This document shows positions 34,749-44,102 of a stretch of DNA of 64,000 bases, piece after piece. Below the pieces are notes generated by a model. That model did not search any database. It saw only the letters and a program-made list of their open reading frames with translations, and was not told the DNA's origin. The stretch spans positions 1 through 64,000 of the forward strand of contig NZXU01000027.1 of NCBI GenBank assembly GCA_002698425.1. Reading direction: 5' to 3'. This stretch comes from Ahrensia sp. GTDB lineage: Bacteria > Pseudomonadota > Alphaproteobacteria > Rhizobiales > Rhizobiaceae. The position numbers and the translations under genes were made by a program. Within the stretch, counting starts at the first letter, position 1; each line of letters starts with the position of its first letter.

Positions 34749-36275
34749 ATGGAGACGATCCACAATCTCGGTCTCGGTTTCGAGGCGGCCCTTTCCGCCG
34801 AAAACCTCCTGTTCTGCCTGCTTGGCGTCTCGCTCGGCACCTTTGTCGGCGTCCTGCCCGGTATCGGCGCGCTGGCGACGATCTCGATGTGCCTGCCGCT
34901 GACTTTCTATCTCGATCCCGTGCCGGGGATGATCATGCTGGCGGGCATTTTCTACGGCGCGCAATATGGCAGTTCGACGGCGTCGATCCTGCTGAACCTG
35001 CCGGGCAGCGCGCCCGCGGCGATCACCTGTCTCGACGGCTATCCGATGGCGCAGCAGGGCCGTGCCGGCGTTGCGCTGTTCCTGACGACGATCGCCTCTT
35101 TCGTCGGCGGCTCCTTCTCGATCATGCTGATGATCGGCTTTGCGCCGGTGCTTGCCGATTTCGCGATCAGTTTCTCGTCGGCCGACTATTTCTCCATCAT
35201 GGTGCTGGCGCTGGTCGCGGCGCCGACGCTCTCGAACGGCTCCTTCCTCAAGGGGATCGCGATGGTGGCTGCGGGGCTGGTGCTCGGGCTGGTCGGCACG
35301 GATATCAGTTCCGGCGTTCCGCGCTACACGTTCGGGATCATCGATATCTCCGACGGCATCAGCCTGGTCGCGGTCGCGATGGGCCTGTTCGGCGTGGCCG
35401 AGATCCTCAACAATTTGATGCAGGACGAGCACGCCGTGGTGGACGCGCGCGCGATCACATTCAAGTCGCTGATGCCGACGCGCCAGGACATGCGGGAGTT
35501 CTGGCCGGCGGCGGGGCGCGGCTCGGTGATCGGCGCGATCGTCGGCATGTTGCCGGGGACCGGGCCGACGATCGCAACCTTCATGTCCTATTCGGCGGAG
35601 AAGCGGCTGTCGCGCCATCCTGGCAAATTCGGCAAGGGCGCCATCGAGGGCATCTCCTCACCGGAAGCCGCCAACAATTCGTCCGTCCAAGCTGCCTTCA
35701 TCCCGACCCTGACGCTCGGCATTCCCGGCGACGCCATCATGGCCGTGATCCTCGGCGGGATGCTGATCCACGGAATCGCGCCGGGACCGCAACTGATCGC
35801 GAACGATCCCGTGCTTTTCTGGGGCGTTATCGCGAGTTTCTGGATCGGCAACGTCTTCCTGCTGATCCTCAACATTCCGCTGATCGGGATCTGGGTACGC
35901 CTGCTGACAGTGCCTTACCACCTGCTCTATCCAGGCATGCTGTTCTTCATCTGCATCGGCGTCTACAGCGTCAACAATTCCACCTTCGACGTGATGCTGA
36001 CTCTGATATTCGGCCTGATCGGCTTCGGCATGATGCGCTTCGGCTTCCCGGCGGCGCCGCTGCTGCTGGGCTTCGTGCTCGGGCCGCTGATCGAGGAAAA
36101 TTTCCGGCGCGCGCTGGTCCTGTCGAGGGGCAACCTGGAGGTGTTCGTCAGTCGCCCGGTTTCGGCGACGTTCCTTGGGCTGACAGTGCTGGTCCTGCTC
36201 GCATCGGTTCCGCAGGTGCGCGCCCTTTTCGGCCTTATCGTGAAGGGCCGAAAGGCGCGCGCGATCAACGAATGA
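34749..36275 (+). CDS. tctA: tripartite tricarboxylate transporter, large permease TctA
   Basis: 508 residues, about 11 predicted membrane helices. Family signatures are clear: GVLPGIGALATISMCLP, GAQYGSSTASILLNLPGSA and the second-half GIVGMLPGTGPTIATFMSY-like repeat, then SPEAANNSSVQAAFIPTLTLGIPG. It begins 3 bases after the tctB stop. The substrate of TTT systems ranges from citrate to terephthalate; the LigI-like gene downstream points to an aromatic or pyrone acid. Confidence 0.93.
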   Translation: METIHNLGLGFEAALSAENLLFCLLGVSLGTFVGVLPGIGALATISMCLPLTFYLDPVPGMIMLAGIFYGAQYGSSTASILLNLPGSAPAAITCLDGYPMAQQGRAGVALFLTTIASFVGGSFSIMLMIGFAPVLADFAISFSSADYFSIMVLALVAAPTLSNGSFLKGIAMVAAGLVLGLVGTDISSGVPRYTFGIIDISDGISLVAVAMGLFGVAEILNNLMQDEHAVVDARAITFKSLMPTRQDMREFWPAAGRGSVIGAIVGMLPGTGPTIATFMSYSAEKRLSRHPGKFGKGAIEGISSPEAANNSSVQAAFIPTLTLGIPGDAIMAVILGGMLIHGIAPGPQLIANDPVLFWGVIASFWIGNVFLLILNIPLIGIWVRLLTVPYHLLYPGMLFFICIGVYSVNNSTFDVMLTLIFGLIGFGMMRFGFPAAPLLLGFVLGPLIEENFRRALVLSRGNLEVFVSRPVSATFLGLTVLVLLASVPQVRALFGLIVKGRKARAINE

Positions 36276-36315
36276 CGATCCTTAGAGACGAGAATCCAAC
36301 AAGGAGGAGATACCC

Positions 36316-37338
36316 ATGAAAAAGATGTTTTCAGGAGTCGAGGGCGGGCCGTCGCGCATGCGGCGCATGCTGCTCGGCGCGGCGACGATCGCCGCGATCG
36401 CGCCGGCCCTGTTCGGCGGCGTGGCCGGCGCGCAAGCGCAGGATTACCCAACCAAGCCGATACGGATCATCGTTCCGTTCGGCCCGGGCGGGTTGGCCGA
36501 CATCACCATGCGTCTTGCCGGAGAGAAGCTGGCAGGCATCCTCGGCCAGCAGTTCGTGGTCGAGAACCATCCGGGCGCCGGCGGCGTCGCCGCGGCGAAC
36601 GAGCTTCTGAAGAGCGATCCCGACGGCTACGACCTGATCGTCATGTCGAACGGCACGACGATCGCGACGTCGCTGTTCAAGAATCTCGGCTACGATCCGC
36701 AAACCCAGTTCACGCCGATTTCCACGCTGGCGTGGTTCGATCTTGGCGTGTTCGCCAATCCCGAAGGCGACTACATGACGCTGGATGACTTCATCGCCAA
36801 GGCGAAGGCCGAGCCGGGCTATCTGAACGTCGCAACGGTGAACCCGGGCTCGTCACAGAACCTCGCGGCGGAGTATTTCCGCAAGGTCGCCGGCATCGAC
36901 GTCAACATCGTGACTTACCGGACCTCGCCGGACATCCTGGCGGCGCTGATCCGCGGCGAGGTCGATGTCGCGATCGAGTCGCCGACCGCCTTTTCCGGCG
37001 CGCTCGAAAACAACCAGGCCAGGCTGCTGGCAGTGACGGGTTCGCAGCGGAACTCCACCTATCCGGACGTGCCGACCGCGCAGGAAGCCGGCGTGGAGGG
37101 ATACGAGGTCGTCGGGTGGAACGCCCTCTACACGCTGGCGGGCACGCCGGACGACATCGTCAAGAAGCTCAATGACGCGATGTTCGAGGTGGCGGGCATG
37201 CCCGAAATCCAGAAGCGGTTCATGGAGCTCGGTACCTCCGCCAAGGCGCTGACCCCGGATGAGATGGCCGCGCAGTTCGAGAAGGATCGCGCCCGCTGGG
37301 CCGAGGTCATCGAATCCGCGGGCATCGAAAAGCGCTAA
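36316..37338 (+). CDS. tctC: tripartite tricarboxylate transporter, periplasmic binding protein TctC
   Basis: 340 residues: a long signal peptide (about 1-42, ending AGAQAQ), then the Bug/TctC fold beginning DYPTKPIRIIVPFGPGGLADI, with HPGAGGVAAANELLKSDPDGY and DVPTAQEAGVEGYEVVGWNAL as family blocks. The mature protein binds the substrate for TctAB. AAGGAGGAG lies 6-7 bases ahead of the ATG, the best ribosome site of the operon. 21 bases separate it from the amidohydrolase gene. Confidence 0.92.
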   Translation: MKKMFSGVEGGPSRMRRMLLGAATIAAIAPALFGGVAGAQAQDYPTKPIRIIVPFGPGGLADITMRLAGEKLAGILGQQFVVENHPGAGGVAAANELLKSDPDGYDLIVMSNGTTIATSLFKNLGYDPQTQFTPISTLAWFDLGVFANPEGDYMTLDDFIAKAKAEPGYLNVATVNPGSSQNLAAEYFRKVAGIDVNIVTYRTSPDILAALIRGEVDVAIESPTAFSGALENNQARLLAVTGSQRNSTYPDVPTAQEAGVEGYEVVGWNALYTLAGTPDDIVKKLNDAMFEVAGMPEIQKRFMELGTSAKALTPDEMAAQFEKDRARWAEVIESAGIEKR

Positions 37339-37359
37339 GCCAGAGGACAGAAGAGTATC

Positions 37360-38178
37360 ATGTCGACCAGTTCCGAAGTGGCGAAGGCGCAATCCGGCTT
37401 CAAGGTGGATTGCCACGCACATGTCTTTACGAGGTCCATGCCGCTTCGGGACAATCCGCGGCACAAGCCGGACTACAGCTTCACCATCGAGGACTATCTC
37501 GAGGTCCTCGACGAGCACGGCGTGGATTTCGCCGTGCTCGCCGCGGCCAGCCCATGGCTGGATTATAACGACTATCTGATCGACAGCATTCGGGGCAAAC
37601 CGCGCCTGCGCGGCACGGTGATCCTGGAGCCCTCGGTCGAGCGCTATGTTCTCGACTTCATGAAGCGGGACGGGATCGTCGGCGTGCGGATGCACATGAT
37701 CGGGCTGGAGCAGATGCCCGATATCACGACCTATGAATATCGCCGGATGTTCAAGCGCATCGCCGACCAGGGCTGGCATGTGCACCTGCATTGCGAGGGG
37801 CGGGACCTGCCCGACCTGCTGCCGCATTTCATCGATGCCGGCATGACGCTGGTGATCGACCATCTCGGACGGCCGGACCCGGCGGAGGGCATCGACAGCG
37901 CCGGGTTCAAGGCGCTTCTGAAGGTGTTGGAGAACGGGCGCACCTGGGTGAAGGCGTCGGGCCACCACAGGCTGGGGGCTCCGGCGACCGGCTACCTGCA
38001 AGAACTTGTGCGCCATACAGGCGGCGAGAAGATCGTCTGGGGCAGCGATTGTCCCTTTGTCGGCCAGGAGGACTCCACCTATCAGAGCACGCTCGACTGG
38101 CTGGCGGACGCCGTGCCGGACGAGACTATTCGCAACCGTATCCTCGGGCCGAACGCCCGGGAGCTCTATTTCTCCTAG
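37360..38178 (+). CDS. amidohydrolase, 2-pyrone-4,6-dicarboxylate lactonase (LigI)-like
   Basis: 272 residues of the COG3618 amidohydrolase group. VDCHAHVF at the start (two His metal ligands), HVHLHCEG, VIDHLGRPD and KIVWGSDCPF at the end correspond to the metal-site strands of LigI, which hydrolyses 2-pyrone-4,6-dicarboxylate in protocatechuate 4,5-cleavage. Sulfomuconolactone hydrolase and other lactonases share the fold, so the exact substrate is open. Last gene of the tct operon, so the transporter probably brings in its substrate or a precursor. Confidence 0.75.
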   Translation: MSTSSEVAKAQSGFKVDCHAHVFTRSMPLRDNPRHKPDYSFTIEDYLEVLDEHGVDFAVLAAASPWLDYNDYLIDSIRGKPRLRGTVILEPSVERYVLDFMKRDGIVGVRMHMIGLEQMPDITTYEYRRMFKRIADQGWHVHLHCEGRDLPDLLPHFIDAGMTLVIDHLGRPDPAEGIDSAGFKALLKVLENGRTWVKASGHHRLGAPATGYLQELVRHTGGEKIVWGSDCPFVGQEDSTYQSTLDWLADAVPDETIRNRILGPNARELYFS

Positions 38179-38268
38179 GCCGGTTCTCCGCGGCCGGACC
38201 CTCCGATCTCCTGTGAGCGGCCGATATCCGCGCGTGACGAAGCAGCGGGAATCGTGTGAAATGGCCGC

Positions 38269-39063
38269 ATGAAGCAGTATCTCGATCTTCTTGAGCATGT
38301 GATGAGCTCTGGCACCGACCGGGGCGACCGCACCGGTACCGGCACGCGCTCCGTCTTCGGCTACCAGATGCGCTACGACCTTGCGCAGGGCTTCCCGCTG
38401 CTGACGACGAAGAAGCTGCATATCCGCTCGATCATCTATGAATTGCTGTGGTTCCTGAAGGGCGACACGAATATCGCCTGGCTGAAGGAGAATGGCGTTT
38501 CCATCTGGGACGAATGGGCCGACGAGAATGGCGATCTCGGGCCGGTCTACGGTTACCAGTGGCGGTCATGGCCGACGCCCGATGGCGGGCATGTCGACCA
38601 GATCGAAAAGCTGGTGGAGGGGATCAAGACCAATCCCTTCTCGCGCCGGCATATCGTCTCCGCCTGGAACCCGGCGCTGGTCGACGAGATGGCGCTGCCG
38701 CCCTGCCACTGCCTGTTCCAGTTCTATGTCGCCGACGGCAAGCTGTCCTGCCAGCTCTACCAGCGTTCCGCCGACATCTTCCTCGGCGTGCCGTTCAACA
38801 TCGCCTCCTATGCGCTGCTGACGCATATGCTGGCCGAGGTGACCGGCTACGAGGTCGGCGATTTCGTCCACACGCTCGGCGATGCGCATATCTATTCGAA
38901 CCATTTCGAGCAGGCCGAGACGCAGCTTTCGCGCGCGCCGCGGGCGCTGCCGACCCTGACGATCAAGCGCAAGGTGGACGATCTTCTCGATTTCACCTTC
39001 GAGGATTTCGAGATCACCGGCTACGATCCGCATCCGCATATCAAGGCGCTGGTGGCGGTGTGA
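38269..39063 (+). CDS. thyA: thymidylate synthase
   Basis: 264 residues, the bacterial standard length. It methylates dUMP to dTMP with methylenetetrahydrofolate, producing dihydrofolate. Seen: the catalytic [11 protein letters not shown] (nucleophilic Cys), [20 protein letters not shown] (dUMP binding), and [18 protein letters not shown] at the start. It heads the run thyA, DUF4424, folA, which couples dTMP synthesis to dihydrofolate recycling. The next gene overlaps its stop by GTGA. Confidence 0.96.
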   Translation: MKQYLDLLEHVMSSGTDRGDRTGTGTRSVFGYQMRYDLAQGFPLLTTKKLHIRSIIYELLWFLKGDTNIAWLKENGVSIWDEWADENGDLGPVYGYQWRSWPTPDGGHVDQIEKLVEGIKTNPFSRRHIVSAWNPALVDEMALPPCHCLFQFYVADGKLSCQLYQRSADIFLGVPFNIASYALLTHMLAEVTGYEVGDFVHTLGDAHIYSNHFEQAETQLSRAPRALPTLTIKRKVDDLLDFTFEDFEITGYDPHPHIKALVAV

Positions 39064-40058
39064 GGCGGCGCGCCGCGCTTTTTCTTTCCCTGTCCCTGAC
39101 CGCCGCGACGCCGGCGGGCGCGAATGATTCCACCGCCGAGATCGGGGCTGGCGGGATCGTGCTGGCGCAGACTTACAGCGTGGCGATGGAGAGCGAGGTC
39201 CTGCATATCTCGATGGACGAGGTGCGGGTTGACTATGTCTTCCGCAATCGCAGCGCGCGCGACGTCGAGACGCTCGTCGCCTTCCCGATGCCGGACATGG
39301 ATGTGAGCCCCTATTGGGAAGTGGCGATCCCCAATCCCGACGACAATTTCCTCGGCTTCACCGTGACTGTCAACGGGCAGACGATACAGCCGGAGTTGCA
39401 GCAGCGCGCCTATGTGGCGGGCGTCGACGTGACCGAGAGGGTGCTGGCGGTGGGTCTGCCGCTGGCTCCGATCGGCGACTATGACGGGCTGGACGTTTCG
39501 CATCTCTCAGACGCGCAGATCGAGGATCTGAAATCCTGGGGCATCGTCAATGTGGAAGGAGATCTCGGCCAGGCCGGCGGGCGGCCGCAGGTGGACGCCA
39601 CGTGGACGCTGAAATCCGCTTATTGGTGGAAGATGAGTTTTCCGGCCGGCGTCGATGTGGCGGTGGAGCACAGCTACACGCCGGCTGTGGGCGGCGCGGC
39701 GGGGCTTTTCGTGCTGGGCGACGGGACACGGACGGAGCCGCATCCCTATTACGCCGACAAGTTCTGCGTGGATAAAGGTTTTATGTCCGCGGTGCGCAAG
39801 CGCGACGCGGCGACGGGCGACGACGGGCCGCGCTATACGGAGCGCTGGCTTTCCTACGTCCTGTCGTCGGGCGCCAACTGGGCGGGGCCGATCAGCACGT
39901 TCAAGCTGATCGTCGACAAGGGCTCGACCGACAATCTCGTCTCGTTTTGCGGGCAGGGCGTGAAAAAGACCGGGCCGACCACGTTCGAGATGGATCTGGA
40001 CGGGTTCCTTCCGGAGAAGGATCTCGACTTCCTGTTCATCGTCGCGCCGGAGCGATAA
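39060..40058 (+). CDS. exported DUF4424 family protein
   Basis: 332 residues with a signal peptide (about 1-21, ending AGA), then [30 protein letters not shown] and FCVDKGF, the DUF4424 pattern of secreted, uncharacterised proteins. It starts with GTG overlapping the thyA stop (GTGA), so translation is coupled to thyA, and ends 5 bases before the dihydrofolate reductase ATG. The metabolic link with folate genes is not obvious; it may only use their transcription. Confidence 0.8.
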   Translation: MRRRAALFLSLSLTAATPAGANDSTAEIGAGGIVLAQTYSVAMESEVLHISMDEVRVDYVFRNRSARDVETLVAFPMPDMDVSPYWEVAIPNPDDNFLGFTVTVNGQTIQPELQQRAYVAGVDVTERVLAVGLPLAPIGDYDGLDVSHLSDAQIEDLKSWGIVNVEGDLGQAGGRPQVDATWTLKSAYWWKMSFPAGVDVAVEHSYTPAVGGAAGLFVLGDGTRTEPHPYYADKFCVDKGFMSAVRKRDAATGDDGPRYTERWLSYVLSSGANWAGPISTFKLIVDKGSTDNLVSFCGQGVKKTGPTTFEMDLDGFLPEKDLDFLFIVAPER

Positions 40059-40063
40059 TCGCC

Positions 40064-40609
40064 ATGCAGCCTGTCCTTTCCGTCATCGCCGCGGTTTCGA
40101 AAAACGGCGTCATCGGCCTCGACGGCGACATGCCGTGGCGGCTGTCGTCGGACCTGAAGCGCTTCAAGGCGCTGACGATGGGCGCGCCGATCGTCATGGG
40201 CCGCAAGACCTTCGAGAGCATCGGCAGGCCTTTGCCGGGCCGGCTCAATATCGTGGTGACGCGCAATTACGACTGGGCGGCGGACGGCGTCATGCGGGTC
40301 GGCTCGCTCGATGCGGCGCTGGAACTGGCGACCGCGCATCTGGAAAGCGCCGAACCGGACCCGGACGATCCCGACGCGGATCTGCCCGACGAGGTCTTCG
40401 TCATCGGCGGCGGCGAGATCTACGCCCAGGCGATGGGCATGGCCGACACGCTCTATATCACGCAGGTGCTGGCCGAGATCGACGGCGACACGCATTTCCC
40501 GGAGATCGATCCGGCGGTCTGGGAAGAGGCGGAAGCCGAGGACGTGCCGGCCGGCGAGAAGGACAGCCACCCGACGCGGTTCGTCGTCTATGAGCGGCGC
40601 GAAGGCTGA
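40064..40609 (+). CDS. folA: dihydrofolate reductase
   Basis: 181 residues. LSVIAAVSKNGVIGLDGDMPWRL carries the acidic active-site residue in the DMPW motif, MGRKTFESIGRPLPGR the NADPH-binding arginine, and EVFVIGGGEIYAQAM the dinucleotide site. It reduces dihydrofolate to tetrahydrofolate, closing the cycle opened by ThyA two genes upstream. The acidic insert near 105-118 (DPDDPDADLPDE) makes it slightly longer than E. coli FolA. ATG chosen for the conserved MQPVLSVIAAV start. Confidence 0.95.
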   Translation: MQPVLSVIAAVSKNGVIGLDGDMPWRLSSDLKRFKALTMGAPIVMGRKTFESIGRPLPGRLNIVVTRNYDWAADGVMRVGSLDAALELATAHLESAEPDPDDPDADLPDEVFVIGGGEIYAQAMGMADTLYITQVLAEIDGDTHFPEIDPAVWEEAEAEDVPAGEKDSHPTRFVVYERREG

Positions 40610-40631
40610 GGCCGGGTATAAGTTTTACGTT

Positions 40632-40654
40632 CGAATCTTTCATTCTGAGATTCG
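40632..40654. promoter_or_regulatory. perfect inverted repeat ahead of ligAB
   Basis: CGAATCT-N9-AGATTCG. It lies 23 bases after the folA stop and about 137 bases before the ligA start, followed by a pyrimidine-rich CTTCTTCCCTT. It may be an operator for ligAB or a weak terminator of folA; the sequence alone cannot decide. Confidence 0.35.
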
Positions 40655-40790
40655 CTTCTTCCCTTGCCGCAAAAATGCACTACTGATGCGCCTTTGAAAC
40701 GGGCACTATGCGCAGATGGCGGCGGACCATGGAGTTTCTGCGGTCCGGCAGGCCGTTTCATTGCAACCCGGAGGAGAAGGAGTTCGTTCC

Positions 40791-42037
<1,247 letters not shown>

Positions 42038-42058
42038 GTTTCTCACTCCCGAGACCAG

Positions 42059-42094
42059 CCGCCCGCCGGGAAACCGGCGGGCGGTTTGCTTTTT
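42059..42094 (+). terminator. strong Rho-independent terminator after ligAB
   Basis: Perfect 11-bp stem CCGCCCGCCGG / CCGGCGGGCGG (42059-42069, 42074-42084) with a GAAA tetraloop, followed by TTTGCTTTTT. It ends the ligAB unit 22 bases after the ligB stop. Confidence 0.9.
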
Positions 42095-42097
42095 CGC

Positions 42098-42328
42098 TCA
42101 GTCCTGCCAGGACCAGTCCGGCTTGGCGCATTCGCGACTGGCCAGTTCGGCGGCGCGGGCGAAACGTCCGGATGCTGCCGCGGCTTGCGTCTCTGCCGTG
42201 TCGCAGGCGCTCTCGGCTACCACGGTTCCTGTTTCGTCCGGCTGGTCTTGCGATGCAGCGGGTTCATTCGCCTGGGCCATGCCGGCGAGCGCGATCCAGA
42301 CAGCCAGCGCCTTCACCATTGTTTTCAT
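42098..42328 (-). CDS. small secreted protein, hypothetical
   Basis: 76 residues: a clean signal peptide (MKTMVKALAVWIALAGMAQA, about 1-20), then an acidic, low-complexity mature part of about 56 residues with two cysteines (near 42 and 67) that could form a disulfide. ATG follows AGGAG by 8 bases. It is divergent from the wHTH-TPR regulator with about 120 bases between, so they may be linked in control. I recognise no family. Confidence 0.6.
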   Translation of the reverse strand: MKTMVKALAVWIALAGMAQANEPAASQDQPDETGTVVAESACDTAETQAAAASGRFARAAELASRECAKPDWSWQD

Positions 42329-42452
42329 ATCCGCGTCTCCTCTTCTCGATATCCGCTTTCCGCAACGGCAGATTTCGGTTTGTGAACCGCCACGGCGCGG
42401 ATAAGATCGAGCGGGAAATGCATGCCGAAAGTCACGAAAGCGGCCCGAAAGA

Positions 42453-44090
42453 ATGACGAATTCGCGTTCGGTGACGGCGGTCGGACCGTATCGGTTCGAC
42501 AGGGACGCCAATGAACTGACCGACGACGAAGGGCGGTCGACTGCGCTGCGGCCGCAGACGGCAACGGTCCTCGCAGTGCTGCTCGACAATGCGGGCAGCG
42601 TGGTCACCAAGGACCGGCTTATGAAGACGGTTTGGCCGGACACGTTCGTCACCGATGACAGCCTGGTTCAGTGCATCTCCGAGATAAGGCGCGCGCTCGG
42701 GCCGGAAGCGTCGACGCTCCTCAAAACCGTGCCCAAGAAGGGCTATCGCCTCGATCCCGTTGCGATGTCCGGCGATAGGCAGGAGGGGCCGGAAAGCGCG
42801 TCGCGCGGGCGTTTGACGGCGGCCGTTGCGGGCGGCTTGGCGGTGTTGCTGATCGGCGTTTTCGCGGCATGGTGGGCGATGCGTCCGACGCCGGACAATC
42901 CGGTGCAGACCATCGCGGTGCTGCCCTTCGCCAATGCCAGCGGCGACGAGGCGCAGGCCTATTTCGCGTCAGGCGTGGCGGAAGATCTGATCGTCGGGCT
43001 GTCGAAGGTTTCCGATCTTCGGGTTGTCTCGCGCGGCGCGTCCTTTTCGCTGGATGCGGACGCGATGGATATCCGCGAAGTCGCCGACATTCTCAATGCG
43101 GACTATGTGCTTGAGGGTAGCGTCCGGCGCAATGGCGGCGAATTGCGGGTCTCGGCGGCGCTGGTCGATGGCGAGACGGGCGAAAACGCCTGGGCGGAAC
43201 GCTATGACGGATCGACGGAGGATATCTTCGCGTTCCAGAAAACGCTGCTCAACAGCCTGATGTCCGTGCTGACGGTGCGCCTGTCGCGGGCCGAGCGGGA
43301 ACGGCTCGGCATCATCGGCACCCGCGACGTCGCCGCCTACGACGCCTATCTGCGCGGGCGCGAGCTGGAAAACCTATATACGAAGGAGACCAACCTGCAG
43401 GCGGAAGAGGCGTTGCGGACAGCGATCCGCCTCGATCCGGATTACGCGCTTCCGCACGCGCTTCTGTCGCAAATCTACAGTTTCCGTGCGGAAAACAGGT
43501 GGGTGGACCCGATCGGGCCGACCGTCGACATGGCGATGGACCATGCCCGGCGCGCGGTCAGGCTGGACGACAGTCTGCCATTCGCCCATTTCGCGCTTGG
43601 CCGGCTTCACACGCGCAGCTTCTCGCCGGATTTCGAGGTCGCGATCGCTGAATTCCGGCGGGCGATCGAACTCGATCCGAATTATGTCGACGCCTACATG
43701 TTCCTCGCCAATACCTATATCTTCGACGGGCGAGCTGAGGAGGCGCTGCCGCTGATCGCCGAGGGATTCGAGCGAAATCCGCTGGCGCCCTTCTGGTATC
43801 ATCTCGCCGAGGGCATGGCGGCCTATTTCCTCGGCGACTACGACAAGGCGGAGGCGTCGCTGACGGTCGCCAAGGACCGCAATCCGACAGCGCCCTATCC
43901 CTATCGGTTTCTCATCGCGACCTATGGCCAGCTCGAGCTGGTCGACGACGCCGACTGGATGGCGATGGAATATGAAGCGCTCGGACGCACCGCCACTGTT
44001 TCCGCCATGCTTGAGACGGCTTCGATCCAGGACGCCGCCTATCGCGAGATATTCGCGGAGGGGTTCAGAAAGGCTGGGCTGCCGGAGTGA
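42453..44090 (+). CDS. membrane-bound winged-helix regulator with TPR-type sensor (CadC-like)
   Basis: 545 residues. An OmpR-type winged helix (about 8-105: AVGPYRFDRDANEL, LMKTVWPDTFVTDDSLVQCISEIRRALG, KTVPKKGYRL), a single membrane helix (about 122-143), a TolB-like N-domain (IAVLPFANASGDEAQAYFASGVAEDL) and a TPR region (about 320-520). Such one-component regulators sense a periplasmic signal and bind DNA directly in the cytoplasm. Target unknown; the divergent small secreted gene and the downstream TAXI transporter are candidates. The protein at the right edge of the window has the same plan. Confidence 0.85.
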   Translation: MTNSRSVTAVGPYRFDRDANELTDDEGRSTALRPQTATVLAVLLDNAGSVVTKDRLMKTVWPDTFVTDDSLVQCISEIRRALGPEASTLLKTVPKKGYRLDPVAMSGDRQEGPESASRGRLTAAVAGGLAVLLIGVFAAWWAMRPTPDNPVQTIAVLPFANASGDEAQAYFASGVAEDLIVGLSKVSDLRVVSRGASFSLDADAMDIREVADILNADYVLEGSVRRNGGELRVSAALVDGETGENAWAERYDGSTEDIFAFQKTLLNSLMSVLTVRLSRAERERLGIIGTRDVAAYDAYLRGRELENLYTKETNLQAEEALRTAIRLDPDYALPHALLSQIYSFRAENRWVDPIGPTVDMAMDHARRAVRLDDSLPFAHFALGRLHTRSFSPDFEVAIAEFRRAIELDPNYVDAYMFLANTYIFDGRAEEALPLIAEGFERNPLAPFWYHLAEGMAAYFLGDYDKAEASLTVAKDRNPTAPYPYRFLIATYGQLELVDDADWMAMEYEALGRTATVSAMLETASIQDAAYREIFAEGFRKAGLPE

Positions 44091-44102
44091 CGTGCTGTGC
44101 GG

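Noticed and set aside
34259..36319. 686-codon plus-strand frame in a different phase from tctB/tctA
   Set aside because: It crosses the boundary of two real genes with clear TTT motifs; its own composition is a frame-shifted shadow.
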